Assembly (NCBI GenBank): GCA_016203175.1
Contig: JACQNH010000049.1
Location: 1-10,306, forward strand
Length of the DNA stretch: 10,306 nucleotides
Origin: Candidatus Woesearchaeota archaeon
GTDB taxonomy: Archaea; Nanobdellota; Nanobdellia; SCGC-AAA011-G17; JACQNH01
Reading direction: 5' to 3'
Numbering within the stretch: the first letter of the stretch is position 1; each line of letters opens with the position of its first letter. A program made the translations under genes and the position numbers. A model generated the notes under the pieces. The model was not told where the DNA came from. It ran no database searches and saw only the letters and a program-made list of their open reading frames with translations. Shown here piece by piece: positions 5,323 through 10,306 of this stretch.

Positions 5323-5332
5323 ATTTTTAAAG
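5323..5332. promoter_or_regulatory. Shared bidirectional TATA element for rpoL (minus) and ksgA (plus)
   Basis: ATTTTTAAAG with the self-complementary core TTTAAA (5326-5331). It lies midway in the 55-bp gap: about 28 nt from the rpoL ATG (5299) and about 27 nt from the ksgA ATG (5355). No second good TATA was found at the right distance for either gene. It predicts leaderless mRNAs in both directions. Confidence 0.6.
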
Positions 5333-5354
5333 CTTTCTAGAGTCTTTATAATTT

Positions 5355-6134
5355 ATGGAAATAATGTTAAAACCTAGTAAAGATCAGCATATAACAATAA
5401 ATGAAAAGTTAATTAACAGGATTGTTGAGTATGCAGAAATTTCTAATAAAGACATTGTTTTAGAGATTGGTGGGGGAACTGGAAATTTAACTGAAAAATT
5501 AATTGAAAAAGCTAAAAATTTAATTGTTGTTGAGATTGATAAAGAGCTAGTTGAAATTTTGAAACAAAAATTTTCTAAGAAAGAAAATATTAAGATTGTA
5601 GAAGGGAATATATTGGGCATAGAAATTCCTTGGTTTAATAAAAGTGTGTCCAGTTTGCCTTATAATATATGCGAGCCCTTATTATGGAAATTAATTAGAT
5701 TAAATTTTGATTTATTGGTATTTGTTATACCTAAAGGTTTTCATGAGATTCTAAATGCTAAAGAGAATGATGAAAAATATAGCAAGGTTAGTTTAATGGT
5801 AAAATATTTTTTTGATTTGGAGTTTAAAGAGCTTGTTAAAGCTGAAGATTTTTATCCAAAGCCTAAAGTTGAATCTGTTGTGGTAGTTATAAAACCTAAA
5901 AAATTAGAGGAGAATAAAGTGAATTTTATAATTAAAGAATTGTTTTTGCAGTATGATAAAAAATTAAAAAATGCTTTGAGAGAGGCTTTTGTAAAGTATA
6001 ATAAAAATACTAAAAAAAAAGCAAAAGAGATTATTGAAAAATTAAATTTGAATGAGAAGATGTTAAGCGAGAGAATATCGCATCTTTCATTAGATTCGTT
6101 TAAAGAATTAATTGAAAAGCTAAAGAGTTTATAA
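5355..6134 (+). CDS. ksgA: Small-subunit rRNA dimethyladenosine transferase (KsgA/Dim1 family), divergent
   Basis: SAM-dependent enzyme that dimethylates two adjacent adenines in the 3'-terminal hairpin of 16S rRNA, a late step in 30S maturation. It has 259 residues. KPSKDQHI (6-13) replaces the usual K..LGQHF start; motif I LEIGGGTGNLT (36-46) binds SAM; VVEIDKELV (58-66) holds E60 and D62; motif IV reads SSLPYNICEP (99-108), so serine S100 stands where KsgA has Asn in N-[LIT]-P-[YF]; DFYPKPKVES (165-174) is a family hallmark. The position where many KsgA proteins have Q-x-E reads IPKGF (125-129). Serine is tolerated in the wider (N/D/S)xP(Y/F) class, so activity is likely but altered. The stop codon abuts the convergent neighbour with no gap. 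A second ATG at 5364 is possible. Confidence 0.92.
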   Translation: MEIMLKPSKDQHITINEKLINRIVEYAEISNKDIVLEIGGGTGNLTEKLIEKAKNLIVVEIDKELVEILKQKFSKKENIKIVEGNILGIEIPWFNKSVSSLPYNICEPLLWKLIRLNFDLLVFVIPKGFHEILNAKENDEKYSKVSLMVKYFFDLEFKELVKAEDFYPKPKVESVVVVIKPKKLEENKVNFIIKELFLQYDKKLKNALREAFVKYNKNTKKKAKEIIEKLNLNEKMLSERISHLSLDSFKELIEKLKSL

Positions 6135-6374
6135 TCATTTTTTATGTTTCTTTTTATCATGAATTTTAACAACAAAAAAATATATTAATGCGCCTAAAAA
6201 TCCTAAAAGAACTATGACTAAAATCCATACTACCTTTTCTACATCTTTTTTGAAATCTCTTTTAATGCAATCAATAATCATCCAAATCCAGAATGCAAAA
6301 AGGATTGCTCCTGCCAAAAAAGCAAATAGCATAAAAGAAAAAAATATTCCAGGACCCATCATAAACTGATTCAT
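6135..6374 (-). CDS. Small two-TM protein with PLDc_N-like domain
   Basis: About 79 residues from the ATG at 6374 (an ATG at 6380 adds two). Two hydrophobic helices, at about 9-32 and 46-66, are joined by FWIWMIIDCIKRDFKKDV, the pattern of the phospholipase D/nuclease N-terminal membrane domain (PLDc_N: W-hydrophobic-D-ClI-R), followed by a WILVIVLLGFLGALIYFFV helix and a very basic tail (HDKKKHKK). No phospholipase catalytic domain follows, as is usual for short members. The TATA at 6398-6404 is centred 27 nt before 6374, which is why this start is preferred. The gene follows the MBF1-like gene on the same strand but appears independently transcribed. Its stop touches that of ksgA. Confidence 0.75.
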   Translation of the reverse strand: MNQFMMGPGIFFSFMLFAFLAGAILFAFWIWMIIDCIKRDFKKDVEKVVWILVIVLLGFLGALIYFFVVKIHDKKKHKK

Positions 6375-6397
6375 TATCATTGTGAGAATTTATTAGG

Positions 6398-6404
6398 TTT
6401 ATAA
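6398..6404 (-). promoter_or_regulatory. TATA-like element for the PLDc_N-like gene
   Basis: TTATAAA on the minus strand, directly adjoining the stop codon of the MBF1-like gene and 27 nt before the ATG at 6374. Confidence 0.45.
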
Positions 6405-6851
6405 TTATTTCCTTTTTAGTTTTATTAAGTCGCCTATTGTTAAGCCATCACTTTTAAAATCTATTTTTTTCTCTTTGATTTCTTCCGGCACATCTATTAA
6501 AGTAATCCTTAGTAAATTTTCCAATTTTTTAACTAAGTTAATTGAAGGGTAAAAACTATCAGACTCTAATTTATGTATTATTGAAACTTTTTCATTTAAT
6601 TTTTTTGCTAATTCTTCCTGAGTCAAATTTAATTTTTCCCTTGAGGTTTTAATTTTTTTATGAAAATCTTCAACAAATATTGATATAGGTTCTTCTTTTC
6701 TTTTGAGAGCAGTTTTTTGTATTGTAGGTTTAAATTCTTCTGCTAATTTTATACCATGCTGTAAACAAGATGGACAAACAAGAAATTTTGTATTCTCTAT
6801 TAATGCAGGGCTTAAAGCAGCACTTTTACCACATAACTCACATTCTGTCAT
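6405..6851 (-). CDS. MBF1-like transcription factor (zinc ribbon plus HTH-XRE)
   Basis: 148 residues. The N-terminal zinc ribbon has CELC (C4/C7) and CPSC (C26/C29), and residues 40-60 form a charged linker. The classic Cro/XRE helix-turn-helix at about 64-120 includes KIKTSREKLNLTQEELAKKL, in which LTQEELA is the recognition-turn signature and IIHKLES the second helix, then PSINLVKKLENLL. This architecture is that of archaeal multiprotein bridging factor 1, a protein implicated in archaea in transcription/translation stress functions. The C-terminal 25 residues are Lys/Glu rich, ending GLTIGDLIKLKRK, a typical archaeal MBF1 tail. It is divergent from the glycosyltransferase gene across a 53-bp gap with a single symmetric TATA. 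Confidence 0.9.
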   Translation of the reverse strand: MTECELCGKSAALSPALIENTKFLVCPSCLQHGIKLAEEFKPTIQKTALKRKEEPISIFVEDFHKKIKTSREKLNLTQEELAKKLNEKVSIIHKLESDSFYPSINLVKKLENLLRITLIDVPEEIKEKKIDFKSDGLTIGDLIKLKRK

Positions 6852-6873
6852 ACTTAATTAAAATAGCAACAGG

Positions 6874-6884
6874 GTTTAAATATT
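6874..6884. promoter_or_regulatory. Shared bidirectional TATA element for MBF1-like gene (minus) and GT2 gene (plus)
   Basis: GTTTAAATATT with the symmetric core TTTAAA at 6875-6880. Its centre at 6877.5 is 26-27 nt from the minus-strand ATG (6851) and 27-28 nt from the plus-strand ATG (6905). It is the second case in this window of one TATA-like element between divergent leaderless starts. Confidence 0.6.
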
Positions 6885-6904
6885 TTGTTATTCTGCGCTA
6901 TATT

Positions 6905-7552
6905 ATGAAAGATTTAAGCATTGTTATACCTACATTAAATGAGGAAGAAAATGTGAAAGTGTTGATTAATATTCTTAACAGGTTATATAAAGAAGCAGAA
7001 ATTTTAGTTGTTGATTCTGGAAGCAAAGACAAGACTAAAGATATTGCTTTAAAATTGAATGCAAAGGTTGTAGAAGCTGGAAATGGTTTATGCAGGGCAG
7101 TTTTAGAAGGGATTAAAGAAGCTAAAAATAATTTTATAGTTGTAATGGATGCAGATTTACAACATCCCCCTGAATTAGTTAAAGAAATCTATGAAAATTT
7201 AAAACATAACGATATTGTAGTTGGAACGAGATTTAATAGAGAAGATTATGGGAATTTAAGTTTTATAAGATATTTTATAAGTAAAACAGCAAATTTTACT
7301 GCTAGAAAATTTTTAAATATAAAAATTAATGATCCGATGTCAGGGTTTTTTGGAGTTAAAAAAGATTTGGCTAAAAAAATAAATGAAGAAAGATGCGTTA
7401 AGGAAGGTTATAAGGTTTTATTCGATATCTTAAAACAATTTAGTGATATAAAAATTAAAGAGGTTAGATATAAATTTCAAATCAGAAAAGAAGGTAAAAG
7501 TAAATTAGGTTTAAAACATTTAATATTTTTAATTAAAAGTTTTATAAAATAA
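6905..7552 (+). CDS. Family 2 glycosyltransferase, dolichyl-phosphate mannosyltransferase (DPM1)-like
   Basis: 215 residues from the ATG at 6905; the frame is open back to 6770, but that part overlaps the MBF1 gene, and the TATA at 6874-6884 fixes the start. GT-A fold: LSIVIPTLNEEENV (4-17) and LVVDSGSKDKT (34-44) form the nucleotide-sugar half; VVMDADLQHPPEL (79-91) contains the metal-binding D82-A83-D84; INDPMSGFFGVKK (141-153) and GKSKLGLKHL (197-206) match polyprenyl-phosphate sugar transferases such as DPM1. There is no C-terminal GtrA-like membrane domain, so it is the short soluble form. The likely reaction is transfer of a sugar from a nucleotide donor to a polyprenyl phosphate, supplying donors to membrane GT-C enzymes such as the one at the right edge. 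Substrate is inferred. The stop abuts the thioredoxin-like gene. Confidence 0.9.
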   Translation: MKDLSIVIPTLNEEENVKVLINILNRLYKEAEILVVDSGSKDKTKDIALKLNAKVVEAGNGLCRAVLEGIKEAKNNFIVVMDADLQHPPELVKEIYENLKHNDIVVGTRFNREDYGNLSFIRYFISKTANFTARKFLNIKINDPMSGFFGVKKDLAKKINEERCVKEGYKVLFDILKQFSDIKIKEVRYKFQIRKEGKSKLGLKHLIFLIKSFIK

Positions 7553-8236
7553 CTAACAAATTTCTGATTTTTCTTTATAATATGGACAAATTATATTTTT
7601 AATATCTTCTTTCTCTTTTAAACCTTCAAATTTTTTATTTTCTATTATTAAAGCAGGATATTGAGTAATATTAAACTGAAATAATAATGTTTTAACCAAG
7701 GGCTCTTGTTCTGCTAATCTTGAATCGAATGAGAATATTAATAATTTATCCTGTAAAACTTTTTTGTAATAGTCAAGAATAAAACCTTGAGAGTCACATT
7801 CGTCACAATCGGCAGTAAAAAAGAATAAAACGCGTACAAAATCTTCATTGCAAGAAAGTTTTATTTTATCTGATAAAGTCCAGTATTTTATTTCTTCTAA
7901 AGCGTATTGTCTTCTATTAAGGTCAAACTCTTCTAATTTATATAAAGCCCTATCTTTATAATTTGTTAAACGACCTAAAGATTTTTCTAAAGATTTTAAG
8001 TTGCTGTTTAGAATTGATTTTATAGCTGGACAATTTTCTGTGATGTTTTGGGTTATTAGGTATAAATATTGTAATTGTAGAGAATCTGATTCTACTTTTT
8101 GCTGATCCAAAACTGAAGTTACATAATTTGCTCTTAGCTTATCAACAAATATACCTATAATAAAGCCTAAAGAAAAGACTATTAAAGTGATAAAGAATGC
8201 AGCTATATAACGATTTGTACTTAGTTTTCTTTCCAT
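7553..8236 (-). CDS. Membrane-anchored thioredoxin-like protein
   Basis: 227 residues. Basic N-terminus, then one transmembrane helix or uncleaved signal anchor at about 11-31, and an extracytoplasmic region with a helical spacer (35-125; C69 and C129 are unpaired-looking). The thioredoxin-fold part starts at VRVLFFFTADCDECDSQG (134-151), placing the redox motif C144-D-E-C147 at a helix start, and ITQYPALIIENKKFEGL (190-206) gives the cis-proline P194 and the usual final strand. Further cysteines, C217 and C227, are near the end. The spacer and anchor suggest a periplasm-like disulfide or redox role outside the membrane, as for Dsb-like proteins (inference); the partner is unknown. The ATG at 8236 is 26 nt from a TATA box embedded in the GT-C fragment described at 8221-8321. 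Confidence 0.85.
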   Translation of the reverse strand: MERKLSTNRYIAAFFITLIVFSLGFIIGIFVDKLRANYVTSVLDQQKVESDSLQLQYLYLITQNITENCPAIKSILNSNLKSLEKSLGRLTNYKDRALYKLEEFDLNRRQYALEEIKYWTLSDKIKLSCNEDFVRVLFFFTADCDECDSQGFILDYYKKVLQDKLLIFSFDSRLAEQEPLVKTLLFQFNITQYPALIIENKKFEGLKEKEDIKNIICPYYKEKSEIC

Positions 8237-8248
8237 TCTGCTGAAAAT

Positions 8249-8321
8249 AATTTAGTATATTTATAAGCATTCTGAAGGAATTTAAGTTCAAGATGATAGT
8301 TATCTAGGAAAATGTATTTTA
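8249..8321. repeat. Direct repeat, left copy
   Basis: Two perfectly matching blocks against 9589-9700: 27 nt (8249-8275 = 9589-9615) and 36 nt (8286-8321 = 9665-9700), all identical by eye. Between them the left copy has 10 nt and the right copy 49 nt, a 39-nt difference that keeps the reading frame. Sequence outside the blocks does not match apart from a short degenerate stretch near 8238-8248. Confidence 0.9.
8257..8267 (-). promoter_or_regulatory. TATA box for the thioredoxin-like gene inside the repeat copy
   Basis: CTTATAAATAT on the minus strand, centre about 8262, 26 nt before the ATG at 8236. The same bases encode the AYKY residues in the intact GT-C gene. Confidence 0.5.
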
Positions 8322-8372
8322 AAGCGATCCTTTAAGCGTATGACACTACTGTTTGATAGTTAATTTTAGAAA

Positions 8373-8383
8373 GATTTAAAAAG
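8373..8383 (+). promoter_or_regulatory. TATA-like element for the small ORF at 8406
   Basis: GATTTAAAAAG, centre about 8378, 27-28 nt before GTG 8406. A second AT-rich element at 8385-8394 would suit GTG 8415 instead. Confidence 0.35.
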
Positions 8384-8405
8384 ACTTAAATTATAGATAT
8401 TTTTG

Positions 8406-8621
8406 GTGATAAATGTGGCAAAACAAACTTTAAAATTTAAAACAAAAGATTTCACTATGGAAGAATTTAAGCAAGTTATTAGACGAGCTAAAGAGCTTAT
8501 TAAAAGAGGTTATTTTACAGGAATTAATTTAATACAGTCAACCAAACCCCTTCCTGAAAGTTCAATAATAATTCATTTTTTACATGACAGTAAGAGACAT
8601 ATAAAAGTCAATAGAATCTAA
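8406..8621 (+). CDS. Small orphan protein
   Basis: Unrecognised protein of about 71 residues. Three non-ATG starts are possible (TTG 8403, GTG 8406, GTG 8415); there is no in-frame ATG near the beginning, and TATA spacing favours 8406. The sequence is Lys-rich with a predicted helix (MEEFKQVIRRAKELIKRG) followed by short strands (GINLIQST, SSIIIHFLHDS, HIKVNRI), an alpha-plus-beta look compatible with a small nucleic-acid-binding or toxin/antitoxin-sized protein, but no motif proves this. It lies in the block bounded by the two repeat copies, with an orphan broken gene directly after it on the same strand. Confidence 0.5.
   Translation: MINVAKQTLKFKTKDFTMEEFKQVIRRAKELIKRGYFTGINLIQSTKPLPESSIIIHFLHDSKRHIKVNRI
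8598..8607 (+). promoter_or_regulatory. TATA-like element before the frameshifted ORF
   Basis: CATATAAAAG, centre about 8603, 33 nt before the ATG at 8636. It lies inside the 3' end of the preceding small ORF. Confidence 0.3.
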
Positions 8622-8635
8622 AATAAATTTATATC

Positions 8636-8754
8636 ATGAAGTTATACCAAGATTTACTTGTTATTGTGCCAGTCCTAAATATTTTAGAAAACTAAATTTT
8701 AAAGAAGAATATAAAAATTCAATTTTTCTTAATTCGGATTTCAATATTATACCT
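8636..8754 (+). pseudogene. Frameshifted 5' part of the gene continuing at 8755
   Basis: ATG at 8636 opens a 19-codon frame that stops at 8693-8695. The +2-shifted frame, in register with the ORF at 8755, is open from 8605 and directly after the ATG reads VIPRFTCYCASPKYFRKLNF from 8641, then through to NIIPM at 8755. That frame has no ATG, GTG or TTG of its own upstream of 8755. Adding one A to the second codon (ATG AAA GTT instead of ATG AAG TT) would join start and frame into a protein of about 180 residues. It is therefore either a one-base deletion, a sequencing error in an A-run, or chance extension of an ORF that starts at 8755. Confidence 0.5.
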
Positions 8755-9177
8755 ATGAGAGAGGCTATAAAAGACCCAAAGGATAAAATCATTTTAAATG
8801 AGGAACTTGATTTAATTATTCCAATTGACACAAATAAGTCGCTTGAAGAAATAGTAAGAAACCTAAGAAAATCAGATAAAGAAGGACCAGAAACTTGGGA
8901 AGACCCAGTTATAATAATAAAAACTGAATTTAAAATAAGAAAGATTCCAAGATTCTTACATAAATATTTTGTTAGTCTGATAAGAAACAGAGAAGAATTT
9001 TATTCTGTTTTGAGCGATAAACAGCGAGTCAATGCTCTTGAGAGGTACGTTAATAATTTATGTCAAAGAACGAAAGTTGGCACAATAAAGAGGAGCGATA
9101 TAGTATTTTATCCAAGTCAGATAAATGAAGAATTTATGCACTATTTACTTGAACTTCAGAGGCCTCTTCGTATTTAG
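8755..9177 (+). CDS. Hypothetical protein, probably the body of a frameshifted gene
   Basis: 140 residues from the first in-frame ATG. I recognise no family. The sequence is soluble and mixed charged: an N-terminal KDPKDKIILNEELDLIIPID segment, an acidic KEGPETWEDP loop, a basic KIRKIPRFLHKYF patch, a helical REEFYSVLSDKQRVNALERY region, and a C-terminal DIVFYPSQINEEFMHYLLEL. No SD is seen before the ATG, and TATA-like AATATAAAAATT at 8708-8719 would give a 15-nt leader, unlike the near-leaderless neighbours, which supports the idea that the true start lies at 8636. Its last 44 nt overlap the convergent gene at 9134. The setting between duplicated GT-C ends suggests acquired DNA. Confidence 0.6.
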   Translation: MREAIKDPKDKIILNEELDLIIPIDTNKSLEEIVRNLRKSDKEGPETWEDPVIIIKTEFKIRKIPRFLHKYFVSLIRNREEFYSVLSDKQRVNALERYVNNLCQRTKVGTIKRSDIVFYPSQINEEFMHYLLELQRPLRI

Positions 9178-9469
9178 CAGCTATTGATTCTAAATCTTGC
9201 TTGGAAAATATTCCTGTGAAGAAAGGATGACCTGCTCTTTTACCTTCATCATAGGCTTTCTTTAATTTTAATCCCAACCCATTTATATGGAGATAGTATC
9301 TATAAGATACTATACCCATCCCATAACGCCACTCACTTACCCATACATTATCTGGTAAAGTTTTGAGAACTTTTTGAAGAGCGACTCTACCACTAGGACA
9401 AATGCATTCTAGTCCTTTAATTTGTGGATCTTTTAGCGCTTTTTTAAATAAGGCCCTATAATCATTCAT
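9134..9469 (-). CDS. Hypothetical protein
   Basis: 111 residues, unrecognised. It starts MNDYRALFKKALKDPQIKG and has two cysteines in LECICPSG (21-28), aromatic-rich VWVSEWRYGMGIVSYRYYLH (42-61), a glycine turn (INGLGLKLK), and helix AYDEGKRAGHPFF followed by KQDLESIAAKYEEASE. No signal peptide or TM segment. The fold may be a small alpha/beta domain. TATA GTTTAAATAC at 9491-9500 is centred 27 nt before the ATG. Codons are richer in G and C than in neighbours (AGGGCC, GCTGGT-type content in the middle), compatible with a different origin, though this was judged by eye. The 3' end overlaps the convergent ORF by 44 nt. Confidence 0.7.
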   Translation of the reverse strand: MNDYRALFKKALKDPQIKGLECICPSGRVALQKVLKTLPDNVWVSEWRYGMGIVSYRYYLHINGLGLKLKKAYDEGKRAGHPFFTGIFSKQDLESIAAKYEEASEVQVNSA

Positions 9470-9490
9470 TTTTATATGAATAGTGGAAAA

Positions 9491-9500
9491 GTATTTAAAC
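9491..9500 (-). promoter_or_regulatory. TATA-like element for the gene at 9134-9469
   Basis: GTTTAAATAC on the minus strand, centred 27 nt before the ATG at 9469. Confidence 0.5.
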
Positions 9501-9572
9501 TTTATGAAGAATAACTTTATTGAAATTAGTCTTTTTTTATTTCTTTAATCTTCCCTGCTTTTAAATCTTGTT

Positions 9573-10306
9573 TCAATTTGCTAAGAACAATTTAGTATAT
9601 TTATAAGCATTCTGATGATGAAATAGTAATTTGAAATTATTTTCGATAAAATCCTTATATTTAGGTTCAAGATGATAGTTATCTAGGAAAATGTATTTTA
9701 TACTTTCATTTTTTAAGATAAATAGAAATTCATTTTTGTTAGGAGGAAAGCTTATTTTATGGACTTCATTACCAATAAAAACTTCTTTGTTTCCAAAAAA
9801 AGAACAATAAGGTACCGAGTTACAGAACATTTTTCCTTGAGGAAGATCTTTTAATTCTTTTGTTGATTCTATTAATAATTTTGTAGATGCAGGGTCATTT
9901 ATTATTGAATTAATTGAAGATGGAAGTATGAGCAAAGCAATAATGAAGATAATTAGAGAAGAATATTTTATTTTTTTAGTGATATAATCTATTCCTGATG
10001 CTATAAAAGGTAAAATTAAAGGGAATAAAGATAGCATAAATCTTTCTTGAACATTGTGGCTAAAGATTAATTGCAGTATAAAGATATTTACGATAAAAAT
10101 AATTAAGAAAAATTTCAATTTTTTATAATTTATTAAACCAAAAATAATGAATGGTGAAGTAAATGAAAATATTTTAAAGAAATTTTTTATATAGAAGAAA
10201 TAATCTGATGGATTTATCGTTACTTTTGATTGATAAATTAATGAACCTAAAGGATTATTATAAAATATAGATCCTTGAATAAATAAAGGGATTAAAGGTA
10301 TTAAAA
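9573..10306 (-). CDS. GT-C type membrane glycosyltransferase, C-terminal part (5' end outside window)
   Basis: The frame is open to the right edge, so about 243 C-terminal residues are seen; an apparent start near 10118 is only an internal TTG. Membrane helices are visible in IPLIPLFIQGS (window edge), FSFTSPFIIFGLI, FFLIIFIVNIFILQLIF and FMLSLFPLILPFIASGI, and again in SSLIIFIIALLILP. The segment SHNVQERFMLSLFPLIL matches the R-[FY]-...-P-.-.-.-.-.-A-.-G signature near the end of PMT/ArnT-like GT-C enzymes, which transfer sugars from polyprenyl phosphates. A soluble domain of about 110 residues follows (TKELKDLPQGKMFCNSVPYC to the end), typical for this group. The last helices carry the sequence copied at 8221-8321. 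The stop at 9573 may be premature: in the next frame the coding-like tail LKQDLKAGKIKEIKKD continues to 9526. Confidence 0.85.
   Translation of the reverse strand, partial: LIPLIPLFIQGSIFYNNPLGSLIYQSKVTINPSDYFFYIKNFFKIFSFTSPFIIFGLINYKKLKFFLIIFIVNIFILQLIFSHNVQERFMLSLFPLILPFIASGIDYITKKIKYSSLIIFIIALLILPSSINSIINDPASTKLLIESTKELKDLPQGKMFCNSVPYCSFFGNKEVFIGNEVHKISFPPNKNEFLFILKNESIKYIFLDNYHLEPKYKDFIENNFKLLFHHQNAYKYTKLFLAN
9589..9700. repeat. Direct repeat, right copy (inside the GT-C gene)
   Basis: Partner of 8249-8321. It is the complete version, including the 39 nt missing from the left copy, and forms the 3' coding end of the GT-C gene. The two copies are in the same orientation and about 1.3 kb apart. 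Confidence 0.9.

Larger units (their letters stand above)
8221..8335 (-). pseudogene. Fragment of a GT-C glycosyltransferase 3' end (about 36 codons, internal deletion)
   Basis: The minus strand here reads KYIFLDNYHLELKFLQNAY followed by KYTKLFSAEWKEN and a stop at 8221. It repeats the C-terminus of the GT-C gene at the right edge (KYIFLDNYHLEP... QNAYKYTKLF), lacking 13 codons in the middle. The frame is closed by a stop upstream and has no start codon, so it is a remnant. Its last codons overlap the start of the thioredoxin-like gene (8236) by 16 nt, as if a complete GT-C gene once ended here in an operon with it. Confidence 0.75.

Noticed and set aside
5384..5620. Minus-strand ORF inside ksgA
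   Set aside because: Shadow of the methyltransferase reading frame; low-complexity Ser/Phe/Ile content reflects antisense of Lys/Glu-rich codons.
5852..6175. Minus-strand ORF of 107 codons over the ksgA 3' end
   Set aside because: Antisense of ksgA with Phe/Ser/Asn-rich low complexity; it also overlaps the PLDc_N-like gene.
6770..6904. N-terminal extension of the GT2 protein
   Set aside because: It overlaps the MBF1-like gene's zinc ribbon antisense, and the TATA at 6874-6884 would lie inside it. The conserved GT2 start is at 6905.
1..10306. CRISPR array, transposase, integrase or tRNA attachment site
   Set aside because: No regularly spaced repeats, DDE/serine/tyrosine recombinase motifs or tRNA genes were seen on either strand. 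The only duplicated sequence is the GT-C gene end.

Overview
The window is AT-rich and reads as a piece of chromosome from an archaeon, most likely a small-genome DPANN lineage of the Woesearchaeota/Pacearchaeota type (lineage is inference from gene style, not a search). The archaeal signature is firm: a sliding clamp PCNA, transcript cleavage factor TFS, RNA polymerase subunit Rpo11 (RpoL), an MBF1-type zinc-ribbon/HTH protein, a Ser/His Sec11-type signal peptidase and a KsgA/Dim1 methyltransferase. Almost every gene has a TATA-like element centred about 24-29 nt upstream of its start codon, meaning largely leaderless transcripts.

Layout. 1-548: 3'-truncated winged-helix plus nucleotidyltransferase gene (minus) with operator-like repeats before its start. 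719-1638: a seven-TM protein and an overlapping winged-helix regulator (minus). 1639-1933: an intergenic island with elevated GC, its own plus-strand TATA box and strong foldable hairpins, proposed here as an undescribed structured RNA; near its 5' end is a Shine-Dalgarno sequence followed by a five-codon Met-Asn4 mini-ORF. 1934-4110: a DUF1858/A-type Fe-S carrier fusion, a small unknown protein, PCNA and a four-TM protein, each with its own TATA. 4154-5299: rpoL, signal peptidase and tfs, packed as an operon. 5355-7552: ksgA (plus), a PLDc_N-like membrane peptide and MBF1-like regulator (minus), then a DPM1-like glycosyltransferase (plus). 7553-8236: a membrane-anchored thioredoxin-like protein (minus). 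8237-9588: an accessory block with three orphan reading frames, one of them apparently frameshifted. 9573-10306: the C-terminal part of a GT-C type membrane glycosyltransferase (minus, running off the window).

The main structural discoveries are: (i) the candidate RNA at about 1757-1927; (ii) two divergent gene pairs (rpoL/ksgA and MBF1/GT2), each with start codons 53-55 bp apart and one symmetric TTTAAA element midway between them, so that one TATA box could serve both directions; (iii) the 3' end of the GT-C gene duplicated as a fragment at 8221-8321, in direct orientation, so that the two copies bracket the orphan-gene block; the copied coding sequence also supplies a correctly placed TATA box for the thioredoxin-like gene; (iv) two places where a single A/T-run indel would restore a longer reading frame (8639 and about 9577), which may be true decay or sequencing error.

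Functionally the conserved core (PCNA, TFS, Rpo11, KsgA, MBF1) is replication, transcription and ribosome maturation; signal peptidase, GT2, GT-C and the thioredoxin-like protein are envelope and extracytoplasmic functions.
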